DNA from: Rhinopithecus roxellana
Taxonomy: Eukaryota > Chordata > Mammalia > Primates > Cercopithecidae
Reading direction: 5' to 3'
NCBI RefSeq assembly: GCF_007565055.1
Contig: NC_044554.1
Location: 50,689,176-50,753,175 of the forward strand
Length of the DNA: 64,000 bases
The position numbers and the translations under genes were made by a program. Shown piece after piece: positions 44,786-56,049 of this stretch. The notes beneath the pieces are model-generated. The model did not search any database. It had not been told where the DNA came from and was given only the letters and a program-made list of their open reading frames with translations. Within the stretch, counting starts at the first letter, position 1. Each line of letters starts with the position of its first letter.

Positions 44786-47555
44786 TAATTCGATGCAAAA
44801 ATTTTTAACAAAATATTGGCAAACTGTATCCAGCAGCACATCAAAAAGTTTATCTACCACAATCAAGTAGGCTTCCTTCCTGGGATGCAAGGTTGGTTCA
44901 ACATACACAAATCAACAAATGTGATTCACAACATAAACAGAACTAAAAACAAACCCAGATGATCATCTCAATAAACACAGAAAAGGCTTTTGATAAAATT
45001 AAACATTCCTTCATGTTAAAACCCCTTCAACAAACCAGGCATTGAAAGTACATACTTCAAAATATTAAGAGCTATCTATGACATACCACAACTAATAACA
45101 TACTGAAGCAGCAAAAGCTGGAAGCATTCCTGTGAACAAGACAAGGATGCTCATTCTCACCATTCCCAATCGACACAGCAGTGGCAGACATAGCAAGAGC
45201 AATCACACAAGAGAAAGAAATAGAAGACATTCAAACAGGAAGAGAGGAAGTCAAACTGTCTATACCTAAAAAACCCTATGGTCTCTACCCAAATGCTCCT
45301 AGGTTGGAAAAATTACTTTAGCAGAGTTCAAGGATACAAAATCAATGCACAGAAATCAGTACTATTTCTATACATCAGAACATCCAAGCTAAGAGGCAAA
45401 TCAAGAATGCAATCCCATTCATAATAGCAACAACAACAAAAAATACACCTAGTAAAACAGCTAACCAGAGAGGTGAAAGCTATCTACAATGAAAACTATA
45501 AAACACTGCTGAAAAATATCAGAGGCAACACACAAAAATTGAAAGACCATTCCATGCTCATGGACAGGAAGAATCAATATTGTTAAAACGGCCACAATGC
45601 CCACAGCAATTTACAGATTCAATGCTATTCCTATCAAGCTACTAATGTCACTTTTCACAGAATTAGGAAAAAATTTTTTAAATTCGTTTGGAACCAAAAC
45701 AAAACAAAACAAAATCCTGAGTGGCCAAAGCAACACTGAGCAAAAAGAACAAAGCTGAAGGCATCACACTACCCAACTTCAAACTATACTACAAGGTCAC
45801 AGTAACCAAATCAACATAATACTAGTACAAAAACAGACACATAGACCAATGGAGCAGGTTAGCGAACCAGAAATAAAGCCATCCACCTAAAACCAACGAT
45901 AACAAAACCAACAATAACAGGCAATGTGGAAGGGACTCCCTACTCTACAAATAATGCTGAGAAAACTGGCTAGCGCATGCAGAAGGTTGAAACTGGACCC
46001 CTATCTTTTATTATATACAAAAGTCAACTCAAGATTGATCAAAGACATGAATGTAAAACCTAAAACTAAAACAACTCTAGGAAAAACAAACAAAAAAAAA
46101 ACAAAACCTAGGAAATACCATTCTGGACATAGGACCTGGCAAGATTTAATGATGAAGACTCCAAAAGCAATGGCAACAAAAACAAAATTTGACAAATGGA
46201 ACCTAATTAAACTAAAGAGCTTCTGCACAGCTAAAGAAACTACAAACAGAGTAAACACACAATCTACAGAATTGGAGAAAATATTTGCAATCTATGTATC
46301 TGACAAAGGTCTAATATCCAGCATCTATTAAAAGCTTAAACAAATTAACAAGCAAAAACTAAACATCTCCATTAAAAAATGAGCAAAGGACGGCCAGGGC
46401 ACGGTGGCTCACGCCTGTAATCCCAGCACTTTGGGAGGCCGAGGTGGGCAGATCACGAGGTTAGGAGATCGAGACCATCCTGGCTAACATGGTGAAACCC
46501 TGTCTCTACTAAAAATACAAAAAACTAGCCGGGCATGGTGGCAGGGCGCCTATAGTCACAGCTACTTGGGAGGCTGAGGCAGGAGAATGGCGTGAACCCG
46601 GGAGGAGGAGCTTCCAGTGAGCTGAGATCGCACCACTGCACTCCAGCCTGAGTGACAGAGCAAGACTCCGTCTCAAAAAAAGAAAAAAAAAATGGGCAAA
46701 GGACATGAATAGACACTTTTCAAAAGAAGAAATGCATGAAGTCAACAAGTCTATGAAAGAAATGTTCAATATAACTAATCAGTAGGAAAAATGCAAATGA
46801 AAACCACCATGAGATACCATCTCACACCAGTTAGAATAACTGTTATTAAAAAGTCAAAATATCATAGATGCTGGCAAGATTGCAGAGAAAATGGAAAGCT
46901 TATACATTGTTGGTGGGAATGTAAATTAGTTCAACCGCTGTAGAAAGTAGTCTGGAGATTTTTCAAACAACAACAACAACAACAGCAACAAAAAACCCTA
47001 CCATTCAGCCCAGCAATCCAATTAATATACCGAAAGAAATACAGCACTCTACCATAAAGATACATGCACACGACGTTCAATGCAGCACTATTCACAATAG
47101 CAAAGACATAGAATCAACCTAATGCCCATCAATGTGGACTGGATAAAGAAAATGTGCTACATATACACCATGAAATACTATGCATCCATAAAAAGAACAA
47201 GAACATGTTCATTTCAGCAACATGGAGAGAGTTGGAGGACATTGTCCTAAGAGAACTAATCCAGGAACAGAAATCCAGATACTACACATGTTCTCACTTA
47301 TAAGTGGGAGCTAAACATTGAGCACACATAGACACAAACAAAGGAACAGTAGACACTGGGGCTTACAGAAAGGTGGGGGGTGAGAGGAAGGTAGGGATTA
47401 AAAAACCACCATTTGGGTATTAAACGGATTACTTGGGTGGCAAAATTATCTGGATACCAAATACCCATGACATGCAATTTACCCATGTAACAAACCTGCA
47501 CATGTAGCCCTTAAAACTAAAATAGAACTTGGAAAGAAAAAATTTTTTAGAATCA
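44786..47555 (+). mobile_element. 5'-truncated primate L1, nested in an older L1
   Basis: ORF2 sequence from the RT domain onward (AACTGTATCCAGCAGCACAT; GATGCAAGGTTGGTTCAACA) to the L1 3' end (ACAAACCTGCACATGTA). Many stops; the best remnant frame is 45,924-46,331 (LKLDPYLLLYTKVNSRLIKD). Interrupted by an AluY at 46,392. Dead. Confidence 0.85.
46392..46690 (+). mobile_element. AluY inside the truncated L1
   Basis: Forward AluY; target duplication AAAAAATGRGCAAAGGAC at 46374-46391 and 46687-46704 (one difference). The L1 sequence resumes after it. Confidence 0.92.
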
Positions 47556-48010
47556 TCTTAATAGATATAGAAAAATTATTTCACAAAAATTCAACGTTCT
47601 GATTAAAAACTCTTAGCAAACTAGGAGCAACAACAACAACAAAAGTCCTCTACCTTATAAAAGGCATTGATGGAACATCTACAGCTAATATCATACTTAA
47701 TGATCAAAAACTGAAAAAATGACTGAATGTTTTTTCCCAAAGATTAGGAAGAAGAACAGGATGCCCATCCTCATCCCTTCTTTTCAACATGGCCATGGAG
47801 CTCCTAGCAAAGCACAGAGGGTAGGGGATGATGTTAAACAGTCTTTATTCACAGAGGACCCAAGCACCTATGTGGAAAACCCTAAACAATGTACAAAATC
47901 CTACCAGAAATAATAAATGAGTCTAGCAAAATTTTAGGATACATTTTAAATATACCAAATTAAACTGTATTTCTATGTAAATGTGAAAGCAAGAAAAATT
48001 TGGAATTAAG
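47556..48010 (+). mobile_element. Ancient L1 ORF2, 3' part of interrupted element
   Basis: Continuation of the old L1 left at about 44,785 (CATACTTAATGATCAAAAAC; CTTTTCAACATGGCCATGGA). Confidence 0.6.
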
Positions 48011-48029
48011 GAATGCCATTAAAAATATT

Positions 48030-48373
48030 ATCATTTGAAAAGTGTTCATGTTCTTTGCCCATCTTTAAATGGGGTTACTTGTTTTTTGCTTGTTGATTTG
48101 TCTAAATTCATTATAGCTTCCGTATATTGGGAACAGAAAACCAAATACATGTATACTCTCACTTATAAGTTGGAGCTAAACATTGAGCACACATGGACAT
48201 AAACATGCAAAGAATAGACACTGCGGATTACTAGAGGGAGGAGTGGAGAAGGGGGCATGGGTTGAAAAACTACCTATTAGGTACTATATTCACTACCTGG
48301 GTGCAATATACCCAAGTAACAAACCTGCATATGTACCCCCTGTATCTAAAATAAAGGTTGAAATTTAAAAAAT
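48030..48373 (+). mobile_element. Short L1 with 5' inversion
   Basis: 48,030-48,127 is antisense L1 ORF2 (CTTTGCCCATCTTTAAATGG) and 48,128-48,373 is the sense L1 3' end ending in an A-rich tail. This is the twin-priming layout. Confidence 0.75.
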
Positions 48374-50530
48374 ATATAGCATCAAAAATACTAACTACTT
48401 AGGGACATTTTAATAATATTTGCCCTGGGTTTCAGGAGACATTGAAAGAAAGCTGAACACGTCCTCTTAAGACTTGACAAAATACTCCACATTTTGGTTG
48501 TGGTGGTGTTGCTGGAGTGACTGCATTTGATAAAATGCATATAACTGAACACTTAATACTACATAGTTCACTGAGAGTAACAAAAGTATATCCCACTCTC
48601 CAGAGTTAACAATCATTAATATTTCTGCATTTATTCTTTCAACTAGCACTTTTCTAAAACGACTTATGTAAATGTGATTAGACGTTCACAGAGCTCACTA
48701 CACAGTTGTTACAAACGAAGGTCACGTATTCACGGGTATCCGAATGGTACTAATTCTGGGCCTGAACATACCAGCATCCCTGGAAGTCCAGCCTCACCCA
48801 GGGCTTGATTTCCTTATGTTCCTAAGGAGCCCCAGAGTTGTTTACTGTTCACAAAATACGTTGCCCCTTCGGTTGAGCTCTGTAAGGGTTGCCTCATGGG
48901 TGCTGCTGGCCAGAGTTTCCCAAGGGTCCTGCCTTTCTTCCCACCTGCCTGAAACACTGGCCTTCCCTGCTGCTGCCAGGGGTAGGGATTGGGGAGGGAA
49001 AGGGTCTTTTGCTGCAAATAAAGTCCCCAGTACTCAGGTTTCTGCATTGCTAAGCTTGAGAGCCAGATTCTGCCTGTGTGCTCAGACTTTTGTGGTTCTT
49101 TAAGGACTGTGCTCCTGAATCAGGGCAGATCTGTCAGGGAAACCCCACAGCAAAACTCCCTTCCCATTTTCCCCATAACCTCCCCACCGCATCAGGGTGG
49201 CTGGGTCCGGAGGCTTTAAAGTATCAACTCATCTACTGCTACTGTAAGGGAAAAAGCAAAATAAATAAAAGAGGCTTAATTTTTCCTGTGAAAAGTAATG
49301 CAAGAAACTCCTCCTCACCCCTTTTCTAAGAGCATTTAGTTTCAAAGTCTTGAAATTCTAAATTCTTCCTTTGTCTCTTTGAAATGTGTGTAAATCCTAT
49401 TAAAATCTATATAAATCTCTTGCCAGTTTTATGACCCAGGAATGTCTTTCCCAAGACATTCCTTTCCCAGGCTTTCCTGGGAACCATATTTTGAGATGTA
49501 ATCATCAAGGAAGACAGAGTGCCTGTCACCCAGTTTTTGTGGGAGGGTAGGACCCCAATTTAGGATCCTAACTTAACTTAGGCAAAAGGCTAATTTTGAC
49601 AATTAACTTAAAAGGTTGCTTCCCCCCAAGTTGCAAAGCGACCTCATTTCATAAAACTGTGAGAAGAATATCTTCTCTTTTGATATAGCACAGATGACCG
49701 TATATCTTGAGATAGGGAGCCTTTTGTCTCTATCATAAATGAATGAATGAATTAGTGAATGAAAAAAGACGTAAACAGAACAGCCAGGACCCACTCTCCT
49801 CTCTAAAGGCTAATGTAGAGCTCTGGAGGAATCAGGCTCTGAGCCTGATGATTTAACACACTGGGAATAAAGAGACCGTAGGGGAAAACATTCCTTCAAG
49901 TGTCAGTCTGGAGAGGAAATCCAGGGAGGGGCTGAGACCTGAAAGCATCAAGGAGACTTCCAGCTGAGGGAAGGAGAGTGGATGAGTCAGGAAGCTTCTA
50001 GACCATGATCCACAGGCTCTGCAGCAAGGGGAGCAGACAGAGGCAGGTTTGCTGCCTGCAGGGTTCAGAGAAGGTGTCTGTGCACATTCGGAGCTTTGAT
50101 CAGGGCTAGAATTCACAGTCTAACTTTCAGTGTAAAAACGAGAAATTAGAGAATAGACAAACTGGAATATAGAACAATAGAAGTGGTGAAAATTCATACA
50201 TATTTCTCAAACATATTTCCCAAAGAGTAAGTCTACTACTGTCCTCTCTAACTGACTTGAGGACTGGGACCCTTGCCTGGAAGTTCGTTCTCTGATTTCC
50301 CAATGCTCTGCTGCTTGACTCTGCATGACAACAACCTATGATGGAAGGGAACCCTTAGTCCCAAAGAAGAGTCATGAAAACTACTGGACATGAAGTGTCA
50401 GGAGAACATAGCTCCTCACAGGACAGTGTCTGACCCAGTGCAGGGTGTAACTCTGTGGTGACACAGGTGATTATTTAGAGGGTTCTTCTACAATTTTAAG
50501 CTAAACAATCCTTACAGCATGCTTGCTTTA
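48374..50530. other. Intergenic, upstream part of TRBV5-1 to TRBV4-1 spacer
   Basis: No gene seen. From about 49,790 it is paralogous to 6.76-7.52 kb. A 119-codon frame at 48.74-49.10 kb has no recognisable domain. Confidence 0.6.
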
Positions 50531-50538
50531 TTTCAGAA

Positions 50539-50853
50539 TTATTATTATTATTATTATTATTTTATTTTTATTTTTAGATGGTATCTCACTCTGTCGCCCA
50601 GGCTGGAGTACAGTGGCGCAGTCTCGGCTCACAGCAACCTCCACCTCCCAAGTTCAAGCGATTCTCCCGCCTCCTAAGTAGCTAGGATTACAGGCATATG
50701 CCACCATGCCCAGCTAATTTTTGTATTTTTAGTAGAGACAGGGTTTCACCATATTGGCCAGGCTAGTCTCAAACTCTTGACCTCATGATCTGCCCGTCTC
50801 GGCCTCCCAAAGTGCTGGGATTACAGGCCAGGCCTGAGCCACCATGCCCGGCC
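50539..50853 (-). mobile_element. Alu with (ATT)n tail
   Basis: Reverse Alu ending ATGCCCGGCC, absent from the paralogous site at about 7,525, so it inserted after the duplication. Confidence 0.9.
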
Positions 50854-51105
50854 TATTTCATGATTTTAAAAAAGCATTTTTTAAAAGTAGATCTGAATAC
50901 GTTTATCTTTTTTTCAAAGCAGTTGACAGGGCAGTCACACTCAGGCAAAAGAAAACCCACACTCTAAATATGTGCACAGGATATAAAGTTGCCACATGGA
51001 TGAATTAGCAGGTGTTATGATGTTCTGAAGCTTCTGTCGGGACTCTTGCAGGAAATGTTCACCCGAGCCCTCCGTGGCCCCCACAGCTTCCTGGCAGGCC
51101 CTAAA

Positions 51106-51144
51106 GGTTTCTGCACAGGAACACGGTGACTCTGCAAGGCTGTG
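51106..51144 (-). other. TRBV4-1 23-RSS
   Basis: Heptamer CACAGCC at 51138-51144, 23-bp spacer, nonamer GCAGAAACC at 51106-51114. Confidence 0.92.
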
Positions 51145-51598
51145 TCTTGGCTGCTGGCGCAGAGATACAGGGCTGAGTCTTCTGGCTGCAGGGCGCGTAC
51201 GTGAAGGTATAAGAGAGAGCTCTTGGAGCATTCAGGTGAGAAGCGACTGGGCACACTTTCATTTATAGAGAGTTTCTCATAGTTGTAGATAAACATGAGC
51301 TCCAGTGGCTTCTTAGCTTTCTGCTTGTATCAGTACATAGCATTGTGCCCCAGATATTGTTCACATTTCAAAGACTTCTTATTTGTCATTCCCATGACCA
51401 GGTGTTTTGGTGTCTGGGTAACTCCAGTGTCTGTGGGGACTGTAGGAGGAAAGGGACAAAATTCAGGCAGAGCCCAGGAGGAGGGCTGTTGCTGCAGCCA
51501 CAAGGAAAAAGCTTGGAGTTCAAGGACAGACAGTTTGAACCTAACTCACCTGCTCCCAGGAGACACAGAACCGCACAGCAGAGTAGCCTGCAGCTCAT
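51145..51598 (-). pseudogene. TRBV4-1: TRBV4-1 with nonsense codon at conserved Trp41
   Basis: The leader exon (51550-51598) reads MSCRLLCCAVLCLLGA with a good GTGAGT donor. The intron is 51440-51549 and the V exon 51145-51439 (295 nt). The exon matches the TRBV4 family (LVMGMTNKKSLKCEQ, later YEKLSINESVPSRF, ending YLCASSQ). The Trp41 codon is TGA at 51330-51332 (MY-stop-YKQ), the only lesion I see. Promoter decamer, leader, splice sites and RSS are intact, so the allele should still rearrange and be transcribed but cannot give a full chain. Human TRBV4-1 is functional. A single G-to-A change could be a polymorphism or a sequencing error. Paralog TRBV4-2 at 7.8 kb is intact. Confidence 0.9.
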
Positions 51599-51692
51599 GC
51601 TAGCCTTGGGTCTGAGATGGGGCCTCTGACTGGGGTCCTTTGGGTGAGGCACAGGGCTCTGGTTTCCTTGGCCCTGATTGGTGCTTTTTTCT

Positions 51693-51702
51693 GTGATGTC
51701 AC
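51693..51702 (-). promoter_or_regulatory. TRBV4-1 promoter CRE-like decamer
   Basis: GTGATGTCAC, about 95 bp upstream of the TRBV4-1 ATG. It matches the conserved V-beta promoter decamer known to bind CREB/ATF factors. Confidence 0.75.
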
Positions 51703-51719
51703 TGCTCCTGACAGTTTCC

Positions 51720-54700
51720 CCAGACCCAGGGGATGTTTCTTCCTAGCCGTTTTACACCCTTTCTAAGTTCTGATAGAAGGTAGATTTGAATAGTCTGGGC
51801 TGGAATGAATGGGCTGGGCAGAAAGGACAGAGCCAGCTTTTTACTCCCCAAGGATATTCCTCTGGCAGGGGCTCTTTGCTCTCAGCTGCTTCCTCATTAT
51901 GTGGATCCTCCCTCTCTCTCTGTCTCCCTGTCTTTCAGGATTCCTCTCAGCAACAGACCACTCCCGTTCAAGGAAACTCCTTCTGTCCTGTGGGATCACA
52001 CAAGACAGAACCATTCAAAATGTCCCTTCCCTCAATGTCTAAGCACGGTGGAGCCCTTTTTGCCTGGCTCTGTGGAGGGAGGATGACTGCGTGACCACAG
52101 ATGCAGTGTGGACCAGCGCCCAGCATTCAAGGGTATGACTGTGATGCCAACCAGCAACCAGGCACTGAGGAGGGAGCTGAGGGAGCACAAAAGGGATGAG
52201 CCACCTTCTGTCCCTATAGTGGAGGGCATGGGGCTTGGCTGGGCTTAAAGCTAACGTACACAGGATGCTGAAAAAGAACAACACAAGGTGTGTGGTGCAA
52301 AGGAAAGGGAAATCAGCTTGAAGCTGATGTTAGTGTGCTTGACCTGAGTACGGCCATGCTCTCATTTGAGGTATGCATGGCTCCCCATGGGCAAGATCCC
52401 TCCTGGCCCATCTCTCCTCTTACTGTCTATCTCTTCCCCAGGTCCCTGCCTCAGAGGTTTCACGGGAGCACAGCTCCTCCCTGTGGCCAAAGCAGCACTT
52501 GGCCACTCACCAACCCAGTGTCAGGATCCAGACCGGTTCCACATCCCACAACCCTGAGCAGCAGAGATGGGTTTCAAAGGCCAGGGGAGAATGAAGAGGA
52601 AGGACGTGTTGGCGACAATACAGAGAGTCAGCAGCCAGAACACCAGGTACCCACACACCTAGGACATTCTAAATTTTTACTCAACAGTAATTGTCTATGT
52701 CTGAGTCTGGGCACCATCGCAACACCTTCTCTCTACAAAAATTACCAAAAATTAGCCAGATGTAGTGGTGCATGTCTGTAGTCCCAGCCACTCAGGAGGC
52801 TGAGGTGGGAGGATTGCTCGAGCAGGGATGTCAAGGCTGTAGTGAGCCATGATTGTGTCACTGCACTCCAGACAGAGCAAGACCCTGACCAGCTAGAGAA
52901 TAAAAATGTATCTTACATGAACTTTAGGAAATGTAATCAGTATGTCAGTGTTCCATCACTTCATATATGTGATGCCACATTTCCTCATATATTAAATCAG
53001 GGGAACTGGAAGGAGATGATCTCCAAAGCCTTTCCATTTCTAAAATGTTAGAAACCACATTAGGTCATCAGTTCTGTGGAGAGTTTTCCAACCCGAAACC
53101 AGCTGGATGAATTCCTATGGGTCATTTCTACTTCGCTGCATAAGCTATTTATGCTTTGTGACCATTTATGGAAATATCAATTTTCTTAAAATGTAAAGTT
53201 ATGCCAATATTGACTTTTCATTCTAGAACATGCGAAGATACAAATGAACACAAATAAACACAAAAATGAGATGATTCATACTTTCTAAGGGATTTTTATC
53301 ATCTATTTATTGTTGCATTACAGCGCTATTACCATTTTGTGATGATCATTGTAATTGTAGGAATGAGATTAGGGTCGTAAATCTATGTTATATGTAAATC
53401 TACACTGGGCCTAGGGAGGATACTTATCCATGATTTAAGTCAAGGATTTATAATTTAGGTTTGTTTTAACCTGGGGATATGTTCAGTCAGGAAGAAAATT
53501 TTAGCATTCCTCTAATCTATACATATTATCAGATTTTCATTGTGGTCCATAAACCCAAAAAAAAAAAAAAAGGTAAAGGAATGTAGATTAGATTTTAAGA
53601 AAGTGGGGTTGAATATTCTTCCCCTCAACGGGTTACATACAGGATGGACCTCTAACCTGCTATACTAGATAAAAACCTAAAATTAATCTTGTTTTAAACA
53701 CTAATATCATTCCTATTAAAATTATTTCAGTTGCTATCTACTTCAGCAAGAAAACACTTTGGTCCTTCTACAAAGAAATAGAACAAATTTGAACAAATAA
53801 AATTTTATTGCATTGTTTGGTTCCCAATAAGTAAACTCAATTGCAAGGACAATGAAAAAAAAGCAATAGAGTTTAAACAGAAACCTTAAATAATGCTGTA
53901 AGTAAAAGGTTTAACTTTCCTGAGGACAATAGCTAACATAAGCATTTCCCACAACAAGGGGTGGTGACCAGAGAGCTCAAGTCATCTGAATTAGGAATGG
54001 ATCTAAGAAGGAAAATGATCTCAGGATCGTGTGAATTGTAAGAAGAGTGAAGAGTGGAATGGTAAATATGAAAAAAGTCAAGTAAACATATTTATATAAA
54101 ATAGAAGCAGTATATGTGATTGAAGACAAGAGGACTTAACTGACTCCAACAGCTGGGATTTAGAACACAGAGTACTAACAAGGAGTTCCGAGAACATGCA
54201 TGAGAACATGCTTTTTTTTTTCCTGGGCCAGGTCCTAAGTTTTGTATGCAGAGGGTGGGACTCCAGAAGGTCCAGCAGAGAACAAATTCTGGAAGGCTGA
54301 AGACATGGGCAGGGATGTCAGAAGATACTCAGGGCCGGAAGGCATTGGCATTCAGACCAGGTGAGAGTGGAGAGTCATGGTAGGTAAACTGTGATTCCCA
54401 CTGAGACCCTGGAAAGGCCATGCACTAGCAATGATGACCACATGCTGGGGCTCCCTAAAAGGGAGGGCAAAGCTGAAATAGACCCCAGCTAGTCCTACAT
54501 TCAACCTTCCCAGATAAAACCCAATACTATTTCCAAGAGATAACATAATCCAGAGCCTCAAGCCTATGTCATCCACAATGTTTCTCATAAACTCTTTCTA
54601 ACCTTTCATGTAGGATATTTAGAAGTCTCCTAATCCTTCATGCCACCCAAAAATCTATCTCCTTTCTGATCCATACTACTACCAGTGTTCCTGTACCAAA

Positions 54701-55430
54701 ATATCAGTTTCATCATGTTGTTTCACATGGAGTAGGACCAATGGCTCACCACCACCTAGAGATTTGTGTCCAAAGTCCTTTCCATGTCTCCCAATATCCC
54801 CAGTCATCCAGCTGTCGCCTTCTCTTGAGAAGAGTTCAAGATGACATTCATCAGAATTGGAGAGACACTTGCTTGTCACACTTCTTGAAGAGAAGGAGTC
54901 TACAAGGCACAAGGCTGCCTCCACCAGCTTCTCCTCAACACTTTCCAGTTTACCTATTGCAATGGAATTTCATGCCTCTCCCAATATTTTTCTGTTAAAT
55001 AAAGTACTTACTGATCATCAGAATTGTCTCTTGATCTTAGAAATATTTCCTTCCCCCTCATTTATGCTTGTGCTCATCAACCATTTTTAGCAATCATATT
55101 TTTTTCATAATGTTATATAAAATATGAACAAATGTGTGCAGCACAGAAACACAAGAAATGGTTTCCTCCGTCAGTTAAGATCTTTAGTGCGTGGAACAGG
55201 CTCCTTTTTTGTTTGTGGAGCCCTAATACTTCAGTGGCTTTGTTGTGAAGCCCTGCTCTAGCTGAGAAACAATTCTGTGAGACTTTTGTGTATGTAAAAT
55301 AGAGGATTTCTCCACTGGGTGCACTAGCCGGCTATACAACAGACTGAAACTCCATCAGAGGCCATCAGGGAGTGGAGACTGGAGACTTGGGTGCAGGTGC
55401 ACACACTGGCCCACAGCTTCCTGGCTGAAC
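51720..55430. other. TRBV4-1 to TRBV3-1 spacer, copy C
   Basis: No gene seen. Paralogous to 8.4-11.2 kb except about 52.35-53.23 kb, which is absent in copy A. Confidence 0.7.
52700..52890 (+). mobile_element. Old partial Alu
   Basis: Right part of a diverged Alu (AAAATTAGCCAGATGTAGTG; GAGCCATGATTGTGTCACTG). Confidence 0.75.
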
Positions 55431-55435
55431 TGGGA

Positions 55436-55474
55436 GGTTTGTGCACAGGCATGCGATGCATCTGCAGGGCTGTG
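55436..55474 (-). other. TRBV3-1 23-RSS
   Basis: Heptamer CACAGCC at 55468-55474, 23-bp spacer, nonamer GCACAAACC at 55436-55444. Confidence 0.93.
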
Positions 55475-55934
55475 CCTTGGCTGCTGGCACAGAAATACAC
55501 AGCAGAGTCATCAAGCTCCAGGGACTTGATGTGAAGAATTAAATGAGCTTTGTCTGGAGAGTCAGGTGAGAAGTGATTTGGAACTGTTTCATTTAAAATG
55601 GGCTCCTCATTATTGTAGATAAACATTATCTTCAGCAATTTCTTGGAGTCCTGCTTATAGCAATACATAGTATCATGACCCAGATTTTGTTCACATTTAA
55701 GGGACTCCTTCTTTCCCATCTGTGTGACCAGGTATTTTGGAGTCTGGGAAACAACTGTGTCCAAGGAACCTGCAAAGGAAAGATGCAGAATTCAGGCAAA
55801 TCCCAGGAGGTAGCCTGCTGCTGTTATCATGGTGAAAAGGTTTAGAGACTCCAACAGGATCATGTCACCTGGGCCCAGGACTCACCTGCTTGGAGGAGGC
55901 AGAGGACCACACAGCAGAGGAGCCTGCAGCCCAT
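55475..55934 (-). CDS. TRBV3-1: TRBV3-1, open reading frame but conserved Trp41 replaced by Cys
   Basis: The leader exon (55886-55934, 49 nt) reads MGCRLLCCVVLCLLQA, the intron is 55770-55885, and the V exon is 55475-55769 (295 nt), open from GSLDTVVSQTPKYL to CASSQ. Cys23 (SLKCEQNL) and Cys104 (VYFCASSQ) are present. The FR2 core tryptophan is TGC (Cys) at 55660-55662, giving MYCYKQ where the family has MYWYKQ. Trp41 packs on the intradomain disulphide of every V domain, so this gene can rearrange and be translated but may not fold; IMGT would class such a gene as ORF. The RSS is good. It is the first gene of copy C of the V3-V4-V5 cassette; its paralog TRBV3-2 has the Trp but a broken leader. 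Confidence 0.9.
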
Positions 55935-56037
55935 GGCAGAGTCAGGCAGACCAGGCAAGGCCTGCGGCAGGATTCTGGTGTGCAGTGGTGAGAAGTCTAG
56001 GCTGTGCTTTCCACTGCCGCTGAGAGGGGCTGTGCCA

Positions 56038-56047
56038 GTGAGGTCAC
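56038..56047 (-). promoter_or_regulatory. TRBV3-1 promoter CRE-like decamer (variant)
   Basis: GTGAGGTCAC lies about 105 bp upstream of the TRBV3-1 ATG, where other V-beta promoters have GTGATGTCAC. It is a variant of the V-beta CRE/ATF decamer, shared in shifted form (GTGAGATCAC) by TRBV3-2. Confidence 0.55.
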
Positions 56048-56049
56048 AG

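Noticed and set aside
48744..49103. Open frame of 119 codons, plus strand
   Set aside because: No recognisable family and an overlapping frame on the other strand; looks like chance in GC-rich sequence.
54679..54924. Frame (81 codons) in the V4-1 to V3-1 spacer
   Set aside because: The paralog at 10.5-10.7 kb has indels that break it.
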